Source: Pseudomonas sp. RIT-PI-r (lineage in GTDB: Bacteria > Pseudomonadota > Gammaproteobacteria > Pseudomonadales > Pseudomonadaceae). From it: a stretch of DNA of 64,000 nt. The translations under genes and the position numbers were made by a program. Every line of letters starts with the position of its first letter. The first letter of the stretch is position 1. Below the pieces are notes generated by a model. That model had not been told where the DNA came from. It saw nothing but the letters and a program-made list of their open reading frames with translations, and did no database searches. This document shows, one piece after another, positions 1 through 8,642 of the stretch. Location of the stretch: contig NZ_LIGE01000036.1 of assembly GCF_001297015.1 (NCBI RefSeq), forward strand, positions 62,001 through 126,000, given 5' to 3'.

Positions 1-356
1 GCTTCCCAGTTCATGTTGACGATACGGTCAACGCCACCGACCAGGAAAGCCTGTACCGAGCGGTTGTACTCGGTGACGATGATCGTGCTGTTCGGCCCCG
101 GCACCAGTGGTCGCATGCCAATTGCCTGAGACAGGTCGATTACCGGCAGCGTCTGCCCGCGCAAATTGACCACACCACAAACAAACGGGTGACGCTGAGG
201 CATCAGGGTCAGTTTAGGCAACTGCAGCACCTCCTGAACCTTGAACACGTTGATCGCGAACAATTGGCGCCCGGCCAGTCGAAACATGAGAATTTCGAGG
301 CGATTCTCACCCACCAGTTGTGTGCGTTGGTCTACCGTGTCGAGAATGCCGGCCAT
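1..356 (-). CDS. cheV: Chemotaxis coupling protein CheV (N-terminal part, runs off left edge)
   Basis: The reverse strand reads an open frame of about 118 codons from an ATG at 356 to the window edge. It begins MAGILDTVDQRTQLVGENRL and continues as a CheW-like domain (FRLAGRQLFAIN, VKEVLQ-type strand, then GVVNLRGQTLPVIDL). CheV proteins couple chemoreceptors to the CheA kinase and carry a C-terminal receiver domain; that half is outside the window, so the CheV rather than CheW call rests on the characteristic N-terminus. The protein acts in the cytoplasm at receptor arrays. It is divergent from the Hpt-like gene at 810. Confidence 0.85.
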   Translation of the reverse strand, partial: MAGILDTVDQRTQLVGENRLEILMFRLAGRQLFAINVFKVQEVLQLPKLTLMPQRHPFVCGVVNLRGQTLPVIDLSQAIGMRPLVPGPNSTIIVTEYNRSVQAFLVGGVDRIVNMNWE

Positions 357-809
357 CAATGACTCCTGGGCTTGTTCTGAAGAATTCACTAAGAGGGTTT
401 ATCGGCTGCGTGCGGCAAATCTTGATCACTGCCAAATTCGCCATCAAAATGCCACAACCGGTCATTGATGTCACATTAACATCATGCTTTACTGGCCCCC
501 GTGATTTCATCTGTTACAACCCTTGTGGCGCGACCTCGGTTTGCGCTCCAGGTTCCCGCGCCTAAGGGATTCCCCTACCGACAATCAGGCCCAACCTGAT
601 ATTCGCAATATCCAATAGCCATTAATGTGACGCCATTCTCATTGCATGAACGGAGTCAGGCTATTGTGTGCGATCGCAGTTCAGTGGAAACACATCCTCT
701 TGAAACCCCGAATTTGTGCACCTGCGCACCGGGGCGCGATCTCGCGACGGTTCATGATCGTCGACACACACGGCATTCCCTCATCAGACATGACGTGGTG
801 GAGATAAGC
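357..809. other. Intergenic region between cheV and the Hpt-like gene
   Basis: About 450 bases with no supportable gene. It must hold the divergent promoters for cheV and the gene at 810. An in-frame upstream extension of the right-hand gene (from 627) exists but has no ribosome binding site and looks like read-through of non-coding sequence. I see no clear terminator or repeat here. Confidence 0.4.
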
Positions 810-1280
810 ATGCCAATCGACCATAAAGAGTGGGCCCAGCGGTTCCCCGAATTTCTTGTCGAGGCCGAAACGCTGCTGGCCAAGTCCGAGGAGTGCCTCA
901 GCCACCTGCAATTGATCAGCAACGACAAAGACGCCATCGACTGCATGCTCAATACCCTCCTCAAGCTCGCGGGCAGAGCCCAGGCATTGGCACTGGAGGC
1001 AGTTTCCGAGTTTTCCCTGCACATCTACGGCTTGCTCAACCTGGCACAGGATCATGTCGACCTGCACGAACAGGCGCTCGCGGCCTTGAAAGACTGCTTC
1101 ACGCTGATGGCCTGGCAACTCGAACTGGTTGATCAGAACACGGGGCAACTAGGCCTGGATGACAGTGAACAGACCTCGTTGATCGAGGCCTTCGCCTTTC
1201 AGGTCGGCCAAAGCCGGTTCAAGCCCCTCCTCGCGCCGCAGCCTTTGTCACTGATGTCCTATTCAGAGCGACAGGCCTGA
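810..1280 (+). CDS. Small all-helical protein resembling an Hpt domain without the phospho-histidine
   Basis: 156 aa. The start is ATG at 810, preceded by a GGAGAT ribosome site. The protein looks all-helical. Residues 10-75 follow the layout of a CheA-P1/Hpt domain: FPEFLVEAETLLAKSEECL, then LLKLAGRAQALALEAVSEF, where a true Hpt would have the H-x-x-K-G-x-A motif. The histidine position is a leucine and the lysine is kept, so phosphotransfer by the usual chemistry seems unlikely. The gene sits beside cheV, divergently, which suggests a part in chemotaxis or signalling, but no function is established. It could equally be an unrelated helical bundle. Confidence 0.6.
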   Translation: MPIDHKEWAQRFPEFLVEAETLLAKSEECLSHLQLISNDKDAIDCMLNTLLKLAGRAQALALEAVSEFSLHIYGLLNLAQDHVDLHEQALAALKDCFTLMAWQLELVDQNTGQLGLDDSEQTSLIEAFAFQVGQSRFKPLLAPQPLSLMSYSERQA

Positions 1281-1734
1281 TGAGCGCGCATGTCGTAATT
1301 GAATAGTTCATACCTGCCAGCGACAAAACCAATTAAATAACCAACCTGACCAGAGCGGATACATTCCAGCAGGCCTCAGGGTTTTCCTGTGTCCAGGTAA
1401 CTCAACTTCGGGCACGCAGCAATATCTATCAAACTCAATTAACCGACATTTTCCATTATGGAACTTACGTCCAACATACCGTGTTTTCTGACTCATTGGA
1501 CATATATGGCGAACGCGACCAACGGTATCTTAAGTGGTATTATGCCGCCCGTTAGTTGCTTTCGAATTAATGGCACAGTGACTTCAGAGATCGACATCGC
1601 TCGAAGTTGACGGTCAAACACCGCTCACTGAAGCCTGTTGAAATCAATAATATATTTATCAGCATTTCCAGACAGAGACCCGTCAAACCTCCGGCAGGTC
1701 TACCCGCAGCGAACATCCATTGGCTCCATCCGTT
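1281..1734. other. Intergenic region before the two-component pair
   Basis: About 450 bases of lower GC than the flanking genes. No convincing coding frame, terminator or RNA gene was recognised. It should hold the promoter of the kinase-regulator pair. Confidence 0.4.
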
Positions 1735-2628
1735 ATGTACGCCAGCCTCAAGTCAATCTCTACATGGCCACCCTCCCGGGAAAATGCCCGTCGGTTCACC
1801 CTCATATTGTGTGTGCTCGCGGCAGTGGGCAGTCTGCTGACCTATGCTTTTTCCCTGCCACTTTGCCTGGGGTTGCTGCTGCTCAACATCGCGGCCACGG
1901 CTTGCGTATGGGTGCAATATCGGCTGTCACGCAAATCGATCAAGTTCCAGCCGCAGGAACTCGCTGATCGTTTGCTGGAGGTTCAGGAAAACGAACGTCA
2001 TCGCCTCAGCCGCGAATTGCACGACGACATTGGCCAGTTGCTGACCGCCGCCAAACTGCAAAGCGAGTGGCTCAGGCGGCGCCTGCCGGAGGACTTGCAG
2101 GAGCACTGTACGACGCTCTGCGACACACTCGAAGAAACCCTCAATAAAGTGCGCGACGTCTCGGCGATCCTGAACCCGCGTCAACTGACCAGCCTTGGCC
2201 TGGAGGCCAGCCTGCGCGCGCACTTGCTCAAGGCACTGGCCAACACTTCGGTGCACTGGAGCCTCGATTGCCAGCAGCGCCTCAACGGGATCCCTGAAGA
2301 AATGGCGGTTGCCGCGTTTCGTATCGCTCAGGAGGCCGTCACCAATATTCTGCGTCACGCGCAGGCGAAAAACCTGCTGATACGCGTGCAGCGACTGCCC
2401 CAAGGACTGACGCTGATGATTACTGATGATGGTCAGGGATTTGCCCCTGCCGCCAACCCGGGGCGGGAAGGACAACGGGGCATGGCCGGGATGGCCGAAC
2501 GTATCGAGCAATTGGGTGGCACTCTGAGCGTCACCAGTGAGCCGGGCAATGGCACTCGGATCGAAGCACTTTTCCCCTGGGCGCCCCGGGCACTCGAGCG
2601 GGCCAGTACGAATAAGGTTATGCGTTGA
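1735..2628 (+). CDS. NarX/UhpB-type sensor histidine kinase
   Basis: 297 aa from ATG 1735; a TTG at 1720 is an alternative and neither has a strong ribosome site. Two hydrophobic stretches near residues 18-60 anchor it in the inner membrane with almost no periplasmic loop. A HisKA_3 dimerisation helix follows with ENERHRLSRELHDDIGQLL, the phospho-acceptor being His96. The C-terminal HATPase has an N-box (EAVTNILRHA) and DDGQGF G-box, with a second G-rich loop GMAGMAER. It would phosphorylate the regulator encoded immediately downstream, with which it overlaps by four bases. The signal sensed cannot be read from the sequence. Confidence 0.85.
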   Translation: MYASLKSISTWPPSRENARRFTLILCVLAAVGSLLTYAFSLPLCLGLLLLNIAATACVWVQYRLSRKSIKFQPQELADRLLEVQENERHRLSRELHDDIGQLLTAAKLQSEWLRRRLPEDLQEHCTTLCDTLEETLNKVRDVSAILNPRQLTSLGLEASLRAHLLKALANTSVHWSLDCQQRLNGIPEEMAVAAFRIAQEAVTNILRHAQAKNLLIRVQRLPQGLTLMITDDGQGFAPAANPGREGQRGMAGMAERIEQLGGTLSVTSEPGNGTRIEALFPWAPRALERASTNKVMR

Positions 2629-3284
2629 CTTGTAACTTACTTCTGGTGGATGACCACTCGCTGATCAGGGCCGGCGTGCGCGCTCTGGTACTGGATATTC
2701 CCGGTTACGCAGTAATCGGCGAAGCCAATGACGGCTCGCAACTGCTCGAAATGGTTGAGCAATTGAGTCCCGACATCGTGCTTCTGGATATTTCCATGAA
2801 GGAAACCGGCGGCCTCCAAGCCCTGCAACGGCTCAAACGCGTGCGCCCACAAAGCAAAGTGCTGATCCTGTCGATGCACACCGATCCTTCATTGATCATG
2901 CAGGCGCTGGAATCCGGTGCCCACGGCTATCTGCTCAAAGACACCACAGCCACCGAGCTCGAACACGCGCTGGAAGCCTTGCGCAACGGCGAGCGTTATT
3001 TGAGTCCGGCGATCGCCCACACGGTGATTACCCAGGCGTTGACCCGTAATCAGAAGCAGCAACCGGAAGTCGCCGACTCGCATAATCTGACGGCGCGTCA
3101 GCTGGAAATTCTCCGTCTGATCGTGCGCGGCAAATCCACCCGGGAAATTGCCAACGGCCTCGGCCTGAGCATCAAGACCGTCGAGACCCACCGCTCGCAA
3201 ATCATGAAACGCCTGCAAATCTACGATGTGGCAGGCCTGGTGCTGTTCGCCGTGCGCGAGCAGATCATCAGCCTTGATGATTGA
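2625..3284 (+). CDS. NarL/LuxR-family response regulator
   Basis: 219 aa. It starts at a TTG inside a TTGA overlap with the kinase stop codon, so translation of the two is probably coupled. Residues 3-120 are a receiver domain (LLLVDDHSLIRAG; phospho-acceptor Asp in DIVLLDISM; Lys in LLKDTT). A C-terminal LuxR-type helix-turn-helix spans about 150-210 (LTARQLEILRLI, STREIANGLGLSIKTVETHRS). It is a cytoplasmic DNA-binding partner of the upstream kinase. Its end overlaps the convergent yegS by 17 bases. Confidence 0.9.
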   Translation: MTCNLLLVDDHSLIRAGVRALVLDIPGYAVIGEANDGSQLLEMVEQLSPDIVLLDISMKETGGLQALQRLKRVRPQSKVLILSMHTDPSLIMQALESGAHGYLLKDTTATELEHALEALRNGERYLSPAIAHTVITQALTRNQKQQPEVADSHNLTARQLEILRLIVRGKSTREIANGLGLSIKTVETHRSQIMKRLQIYDVAGLVLFAVREQIISLDD

Positions 3285-4185
3285 CCGAAGGTTTGCCGCT
3301 CAACAGTGGTGAACCCTCGGGCAAATGCACCTGCAACGCCGCCGGACGCGCTTCAAAGCGCATGTTGTCGCCCTCCAGCGGTTCGCCATCAAGATTGATA
3401 TAAAGCCCCTCGGCCACCTTGATCTCGACCCACGGCAAACGGGTACGGACGAACATGTTGTCGATACCGAACCCGTCGCTCAGCAGATTCTTCAATGTAC
3501 CGACCAACTCCTGTGGCGCCGGCAGGATACTGATATCCAGCATCCCATCGTCGACCAGAGCCTGCGGACACAGCACGTGCCCGCCGCCGGCCTGACGGCC
3601 GTTACCGATACCCAATGCCAGCAGTTCGCCACGCCAATGGAAATCCGGCCCTTGCAGTTCACCATAGGCGGCATGCAGCTCACTGAAGCGCGACAATCCG
3701 GTGAACAGGTAGGCAGCGCCACCCAGAACCTTCTTCAGGTCTTCGGAGGTGTTAGCGGTGACCTGACTGCCAAAACCACCCGTGGCCATATTGAGGAAAA
3801 TCTGCCCGCCTACTTCGCCCAGATCGATATCCGATGGCGGTGTATCGAGCAGTTCAAGCGCGTCGGCCGGCTCGAGCGGGATACCCGCTGCGCGAGAAAA
3901 ATCGTTGGCCGTACCCAGCGGCAGCAGCACCAGACTGGCCTTTTTGGGTTGCTGCGCAAGGGCTTCGGCGATGTCGCGCAAAGTGCCATCACCGCCGCCG
4001 GCAATGATTCGCGTGTACCCCGCCTCCAGCGCCTCCCCCACCAGACGCTGTGCATCGCCGGCTTCCCAGGTCAGTCGGACCGCCAGCTCCCAGCCTTTCT
4101 CACGCTTGGCCTCGACGGCCGCGCGTACGGACTCGTTGAGTGCCTGCTTGCCATGCAGAATCAATAGCGCCCTTTGCTCACTCAT
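3268..4185 (-). CDS. yegS: YegS-like lipid/diacylglycerol kinase
   Basis: 305 aa from ATG 4185, which has a GGAG site a few bases upstream; an in-frame start at 4263 lacks one. The N-terminal half has the DAGK catalytic signature: ILHGKQALN, then the nucleotide loop IIAGGGDGTLRDIAEAL, then LPLGTANDFSRA. The family phosphorylates lipids such as phosphatidylglycerol in vitro and depends on divalent metal. It is a cytoplasmic or peripheral membrane enzyme. Length matches the family (about 300 aa). It converges on the response regulator gene with a 17-base overlap. Confidence 0.92.
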   Translation of the reverse strand: MSEQRALLILHGKQALNESVRAAVEAKREKGWELAVRLTWEAGDAQRLVGEALEAGYTRIIAGGGDGTLRDIAEALAQQPKKASLVLLPLGTANDFSRAAGIPLEPADALELLDTPPSDIDLGEVGGQIFLNMATGGFGSQVTANTSEDLKKVLGGAAYLFTGLSRFSELHAAYGELQGPDFHWRGELLALGIGNGRQAGGGHVLCPQALVDDGMLDISILPAPQELVGTLKNLLSDGFGIDNMFVRTRLPWVEIKVAEGLYINLDGEPLEGDNMRFEARPAALQVHLPEGSPLLSGKPSVNHQG

Positions 4186-4456
4186 ATCACTCACTCCGAA
4201 AATGGTTTGGGGTATGAGACATCTTGACCCTTCAAGCGCACAAAAAAGTCGCCGCAATCGCAATTAATTCAAACGTATGGCCACCGCGTCCTACAGGGCG
4301 GTATTTATTCTTACAAAAAATGCAGAAACGGCTTAATTGACCAGATTTCATGTGTAGTCCACCGTGTGTCGGCGCTATCAATCTGCAACCCAACAATACA
4401 CAAGGATGTGCATGTAATGAGTGGATACACCCTGACGACTATCGACTATCAATCGG

Positions 4457-4810
4457 GTGACATCAGTTGCCAACGCCGACCCGCAGCAGAAGGCGGATGC
4501 TTTCATGCAGAGCATTGATGCCAAAAAACCTGTGAGCCCGGCCATACCCGCCAGTGACTGTCACATGTTGCATAAAACCGATACGAAAGGCCGCGCCAAA
4601 GCCACTGGAGACATTGATATGGAACCTCGATTTGCCGAGCTTGAAACCCACCTCAAGTACATTCGACGCGACATGGACGAAGTCAGAGGTGACGTCAAAT
4701 CGATCAAGCATCGCCTTGCCTATGCGGCAGGGGCTACCGCTGTGGTATTGGGTTTACTGGGTTGGGTGGCCAACAGCCGATTTGACCAGCTCGTGACGCT
4801 CATAGGCTGA
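4457..4810 (+). CDS. Small single-pass membrane protein of unknown function
   Basis: 117 aa from a GTG at 4457. A shorter form of 63 aa from ATG 4620 has a better ribosome site (GGAG eight bases upstream), so the true start is open. The C-terminal half is clear: a charged helix (MEPRFAELETHLKYIRRD, then DEVRGDVKSIKHR) likely to form a coiled coil, then a transmembrane segment AAGATAVVLGLLGWVA near residues 90-106. This layout resembles small haemolysin-XhlA-like or phage-derived membrane proteins, but no function can be assigned. Confidence 0.6.
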   Translation: MTSVANADPQQKADAFMQSIDAKKPVSPAIPASDCHMLHKTDTKGRAKATGDIDMEPRFAELETHLKYIRRDMDEVRGDVKSIKHRLAYAAGATAVVLGLLGWVANSRFDQLVTLIG

Positions 4811-4869
4811 ATGCCCGGAGTGCCGGCGCCGGCTGTTTTCCACCGGCGTGGCACTCACGGCGCCGATCT

Positions 4870-6096
4870 TCAACCGAGAAGATCACTTAACGGGATGAAA
4901 CCGACCTCATCACCGGCCACCAGTGTTCTTCCCTCCAGTACCTCGACAAGACCATCGGCCCAGGCAGCACTGCGCAGGACACCGGAACTTTGATTGCGGT
5001 AAATGATTGCCTGCCCTTGCTCAAGACGGCCACGCAAATATTCCCGCCGATTGCCGGGCTGCGGCCAGTCGAACCCCGCAGGCACCTTGAACTTCAGCGG
5101 CTCGAGATCCTTCACACCTTGTCGGCGCAACAGATAAGGGCGAGTCAGCAAGGCGAAAGTCACCAGCGTCGAAGCCGGGTTTCCCGGCAAACCAATCACG
5201 GGCACATTGCGAAAATGGCCGACGGTCAATGGTTTGCCTGGCTTGATCGCCAGCTTCCACAACGCCAGCTCTCCTTCCTCCCGCAACGCGATGCCGAGGA
5301 AGTCGGCCTCTCCGACCGAAACGCCGCCAGTGGAGAGAATAAGGTCAACGTCCTGCAGTTCACCCAGGCGAGCTCGGGTCGTGGCCAGATCATCCGGAAG
5401 AATACCGGCATCGATCACCTCGCATCCAAGCCGCTGCAACCAGCTGCACAGCACCACGCGATTGCTGTTGTAGATCTGCCCCGGGCCCAGCGCCCGCCCC
5501 GGCTCGACCAGCTCATCACCGGTTGACAGCACCGCCACACGGACCTTGCGTATGACATCAAGCCCGGCATACCCCAACGACGCAGACAAACCCTGCTCGA
5601 TCGGCCCCAGCCGGGTTCCAGCCTCGAGAATCAATTCACCGACCGTGGTCTCCTGACCTTGCGGGCGGATATTCTGCCCCGCCGCCATCGTCTCGATGAA
5701 ACGTACGCGGCCATCGGCCTGGACCTCAGCGTTTTCCTGCATCTCGACGCAGTCCGCACCCGCTGGCACCGGCGCACCGGTAAAAATCCGCGCGCAGGTT
5801 CCCCGCTGCAAAGGCTCGGGCGCCTGACCGGCAAAAACCTTCTGGCTGACCGGCAACGGTTCGCCTGTCCAGTCGCCCAGGTTCAAGGCATAGCCATCCA
5901 TAGCGCTGTTCGGCCAGGGTGGCAGATCCAGGGTCGAAATCAGATCCTCGGCCAGCACCCGCCCCTGAACCTCGGCCAGAGGCAAATACTCACGCTCGCT
6001 GACGGGCGAGGCTGCGGCCAGTTCCAGCAAGCGCGCCAACGCCGCCTCGACGGGCATCAGGCTAGCGGTCTTGCCCGGCTTACCCACGGGATTCAC
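4870..6096 (-). CDS. moeA: Molybdopterin molybdenumtransferase MoeA
   Basis: 408 aa, normal for MoeA. It inserts molybdate into adenylylated molybdopterin, the last common step of molybdenum cofactor synthesis, in the cytoplasm. Visible hallmarks are the N-terminal PLPPWPNSAMDGYAL stretch, GQAPEPLQRGTCARIFTGAP, the MoCF-binding core VAVLSTGDELVEPG and ILSTGGVSVGEADF, and GLPGNPAS. The GTG start at 6096 lies within the end of moaB (17-base overlap); an ATG at 6057 (MPVEAAL) is an alternative. It forms an operon with moaB. From memory, this corresponds to moeA2-moaB2 of P. aeruginosa. Confidence 0.95.
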   Translation of the reverse strand: MNPVGKPGKTASLMPVEAALARLLELAAASPVSEREYLPLAEVQGRVLAEDLISTLDLPPWPNSAMDGYALNLGDWTGEPLPVSQKVFAGQAPEPLQRGTCARIFTGAPVPAGADCVEMQENAEVQADGRVRFIETMAAGQNIRPQGQETTVGELILEAGTRLGPIEQGLSASLGYAGLDVIRKVRVAVLSTGDELVEPGRALGPGQIYNSNRVVLCSWLQRLGCEVIDAGILPDDLATTRARLGELQDVDLILSTGGVSVGEADFLGIALREEGELALWKLAIKPGKPLTVGHFRNVPVIGLPGNPASTLVTFALLTRPYLLRRQGVKDLEPLKFKVPAGFDWPQPGNRREYLRGRLEQGQAIIYRNQSSGVLRSAAWADGLVEVLEGRTLVAGDEVGFIPLSDLLG

Positions 6097-6619
6097 AAGG
6101 CGCCGCCTGTTTCAGATGCGTGACGAAATTGCACGGGCGGTGCCGGGCATCGAGCTGTTCGCCAAGAATGCCGTCCCAACCCGTACGTACTGCGTTGGTC
6201 GAGCCCGGCAAACAGCAAACCAGCGTACCGTTGGCTAGCCCGGCGAGGGCGCGCGATTGCACGGTCGAGGTGCCGATGTCGGCTACCGAAATCTGCCGGA
6301 ACAGTTCGCCGAAACCATCCACTTGCTTGTCGAGCAGGCACGCTACCGCTTCTGGCGTGCTGTCGCGACCGGTGAAACCCGTGCCGCCAGTGATCAGCAC
6401 CACCTGTACGACATCGTCGGCAATCCAGTTGGCGACTTGCGCACGAATTTTGTAGAGATCATCTTTGAGCAAAACCCGCTCCGCCAGATGGTGACCGGCC
6501 GCCGTCAAGCGGTCGACGAAGACCTGGCCTGAGGTATCGGTTTCCAGGGTGCGGGTATCACTGACAGTCAGTACCGCTATATTGAGCGGCACGAAAGGTA
6601 CATCAGCCTTGGCTTTCAT
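6080..6619 (-). CDS. moaB: Molybdenum cofactor biosynthesis protein MoaB
   Basis: 179 aa. It is a MogA/MoaB-fold protein that adenylylates molybdopterin before metal insertion by MoeA. Motifs seen are LNIAVLTVSDTRTLETDTSG, then VVLITGGTGFTGRDSTPEA, and the later LVCCLPGSTNAVRTGW. It is the first gene of the moaB-moeA pair and divergent from mobA, with about 80 bases between the two starts, so a shared regulatory region is likely. No molybdate or Moco riboswitch fold was recognised in that short gap. Confidence 0.95.
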   Translation of the reverse strand: MKAKADVPFVPLNIAVLTVSDTRTLETDTSGQVFVDRLTAAGHHLAERVLLKDDLYKIRAQVANWIADDVVQVVLITGGTGFTGRDSTPEAVACLLDKQVDGFGELFRQISVADIGTSTVQSRALAGLANGTLVCCLPGSTNAVRTGWDGILGEQLDARHRPCNFVTHLKQAAPCESRG

Positions 6620-6700
6620 AGGCTCGTCCAGTTGTAGGAGAAACAGCCCGGTGTTATATCACAGCGCCCCATTTTTTCGCCGCCCCCGTGGAGAGCCGCC

Positions 6701-7303
6701 ATGCCCCTGAATACGCAACTGCCACCCTGCTCCATTCTGCTTTTGGCAGGCGGACGCGGCCAACGCATGGGCGGGCAGGACAAAGGACTGGTGGAGTGGC
6801 TGGGCGAGCCTTTGATTGCACATTTGCAACGCAAGGTGCGAGCGCTGACTGACGACCTGATCATCTCGTGCAACCGCAATCGTGAACGCTATGCGCCGTT
6901 CGCCGATCAATTGGTCGTAGATGACCAAGGCGATTTCCCCGGACCACTGGCCGGTATCCGTGCGGGTCTGAAAGCCGCGCGCCACTCGCACCTGCTGGTC
7001 TTGCCGTGCGATGTTCCGCGGATTGACGCAACATTGCTGCAAGACATGCGCGAGACTGCCAGCCAGAATCCTGAAAAACCTTTAATGTTGCGCCATGATC
7101 AGCATTGGGAACCGCTATTGTGTGTGATTCCTGTCGCCCTTTTGCCGGCATTCGAAGAGGCCTGGAACGCCGGTGAGCGCAGCCCTGGCCGGGTAATGCG
7201 CAGGCTCGATGCCAGTGCACTGGAATGTCCTGACAATGACCCGCGGCTGGCGAACCTCAACACCCCCGAACTGTTAAATTCGCACAACACTGTGTCAGAC
7301 TGA
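6701..7303 (+). CDS. mobA: Molybdenum cofactor guanylyltransferase MobA
   Basis: 200 aa, family length. It attaches GMP to the molybdenum cofactor to make the MGD form used by DMSO-reductase-family enzymes such as nitrate reductase and formate dehydrogenase. The nucleotidyltransferase signature LLLAGGRGQRMGGQDKGL is at residues 12-29, and LVLPCDVPRID carries the metal-binding aspartate. The start has GGAGAG upstream. It is divergent from moaB-moeA. Confidence 0.95.
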   Translation: MPLNTQLPPCSILLLAGGRGQRMGGQDKGLVEWLGEPLIAHLQRKVRALTDDLIISCNRNRERYAPFADQLVVDDQGDFPGPLAGIRAGLKAARHSHLLVLPCDVPRIDATLLQDMRETASQNPEKPLMLRHDQHWEPLLCVIPVALLPAFEEAWNAGERSPGRVMRRLDASALECPDNDPRLANLNTPELLNSHNTVSD

Positions 7304-7381
7304 CAGCACTCAAGGAACTCTCACGCCTTGTATACGTCTCAAGCTCAGTAACCAAAAGAATTCCCATTCGGAGACACACCC

Positions 7382-7603
7382 ATGACTCAACGGACCCTCG
7401 CCACTTTCATGCTCGCACTGGGCCTGGCTACCCTCGCAGGTTGCTCGTCGCCTACAGTGATCACCTTGAATGACGGTCGCGAAATCCAGGCCGTCGACAC
7501 CCCGAAATACGATGACGATTCGGGTTTCTACGAGTTCCAACAACTGGACGGCAAAGAAACTCGCATCAACAAGGATCAGGTTCGTACCGTTAAAGAGCTG
7601 TAA
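7382..7603 (+). CDS. YgdI/YgdR-family small lipoprotein
   Basis: 73 aa. A signal peptide ends in the lipobox LATLAGC, so Cys21 would be lipidated. The rest is a small SH3-like DUF903 domain (VITLNDGREIQAVDTPKYD, then FYEFQQLDGKETRIN). Family members are abundant small envelope lipoproteins of unknown role. It has a good GGAG ribosome site and is followed by an intrinsic terminator. Confidence 0.9.
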   Translation: MTQRTLATFMLALGLATLAGCSSPTVITLNDGREIQAVDTPKYDDDSGFYEFQQLDGKETRINKDQVRTVKEL

Positions 7604-7627
7604 GCTCTGCGTCGACACCGGATACAG

Positions 7628-7655
7628 AAAAGCCCGCATTATTGCGGGCTTTTTC
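7628..7655 (+). terminator. Intrinsic terminator after the YgdR-like lipoprotein gene
   Basis: GC-rich stem (AGCCCGCA / TGCGGGCT with a short loop) followed by five T. The A-run on the other side lets it also serve the convergent pseudouridine synthase gene. Confidence 0.85.
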
Positions 7656-7681
7656 ATGGGCGCTGGAAAGTGGACTGGCGC

Positions 7682-8572
7682 TTACCACTGCAGAGTGATG
7701 CGGCTCTCGAATTTACGCTCTTCACCCGTCACCGGATCGATAAATCGCAACCCCTGTGCAAGAAGCTTGAGCGGGTTGGCGTAATCATCCTCGACGTCTT
7801 TCAACACCTCAGGATAAAACGGATCGTTGCAGATGCTCGCGCCCAGTGCGGTCATATGCACGCGCAACTGATGCTTCTTGCCGGTCACCGGGAACAGACC
7901 GTAACGCCAGAGCTCGCCATTCTTTTCGCGAACTTCCACCGCCGTTTCGGTATTGCTGACACCCGGCCCTTCCTGCATGCGAAAGAACGGCTGACCATCG
8001 ACCAATCGGCTTTTGTGGATCAGTGGAAAGTTCAGGTCGGGCAAGGCCTTGGCAATTGCCTCGTAGCGCTTGTCGATCTGCCGGGTCGGGAAGAGCGACT
8101 GGTAGGCGGAACGGGTTTGCGGATTGGCCGAAAAAATCACCAGCCCCGCAGTGTGCCGATCGATCCGGTGCAGCGGCACCAGATGTGGGTTGTCCAGCCG
8201 TCGAATCAAGCGGCGCAGCAAGGTTTGCTCGACATATTCACCGGCGGGTGTCACCGGCAGAAAATGCGGCTTGTCGGCTACCACCAGATGTTCATCGGCA
8301 TAGAGGATCGACTCGACCACCGGAATCGGCTTTTCGTCCGGCACTTCGCGGAAATAGTGAATCCGCAAACCTTCCCTGTACGGCAGATCCAGCGAGATCG
8401 GCTGGCCCTGAGCATCCAGAACCCGACCGCGGGCAATGCGGTCCAGCCATTGCTCGCGACCAATGGCACTGAAATGCTCGCACAGGCAATCGAATACGGT
8501 CAGCCAGGCACCGGCCGGCAGATAAAGTGTGCTGGCCTGATTCTGAGCAGCATGGAAAGTAGATGTGGACAT
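7682..8572 (-). CDS. RluA/TruC-family pseudouridine synthase
   Basis: 296 aa from the ATG at 8572; a frame extension to 8605 has no ribosome site. The conserved catalytic segment is HLVPLHRIDRHTAGLVIFSA, with the Asp of HRIDRHTAG acting on uridine. KRYEA and the C-terminal GKKHQLRVHMTALG motif are also present. It converts specific uridines to pseudouridine in rRNA or tRNA. The N-terminus (PAGAWLTVFDCL, then WLDRIARGRV) is shaped like an S4-type region but is weak. The exact RNA target cannot be told. Confidence 0.9.
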   Translation of the reverse strand: MSTSTFHAAQNQASTLYLPAGAWLTVFDCLCEHFSAIGREQWLDRIARGRVLDAQGQPISLDLPYREGLRIHYFREVPDEKPIPVVESILYADEHLVVADKPHFLPVTPAGEYVEQTLLRRLIRRLDNPHLVPLHRIDRHTAGLVIFSANPQTRSAYQSLFPTRQIDKRYEAIAKALPDLNFPLIHKSRLVDGQPFFRMQEGPGVSNTETAVEVREKNGELWRYGLFPVTGKKHQLRVHMTALGASICNDPFYPEVLKDVEDDYANPLKLLAQGLRFIDPVTGEERKFESRITLQW

Positions 8573-8642
8573 ACGGGAATTCGAATCCTCAAGGCAGACC
8601 GGCATTATCCAACACCGGCGGAAACGAACCTAGCGCGAATCC

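Noticed and set aside
3325..4167. A 280-codon plus-strand frame over yegS
   Set aside because: Shadow of the lipid kinase gene; no ribosome site or domain.
7293..7305. TGTCAG-A-CTGACA palindrome at the end of mobA
   Set aside because: It spans the stop codon, is short, and there is no regulator or promoter context to support an operator.
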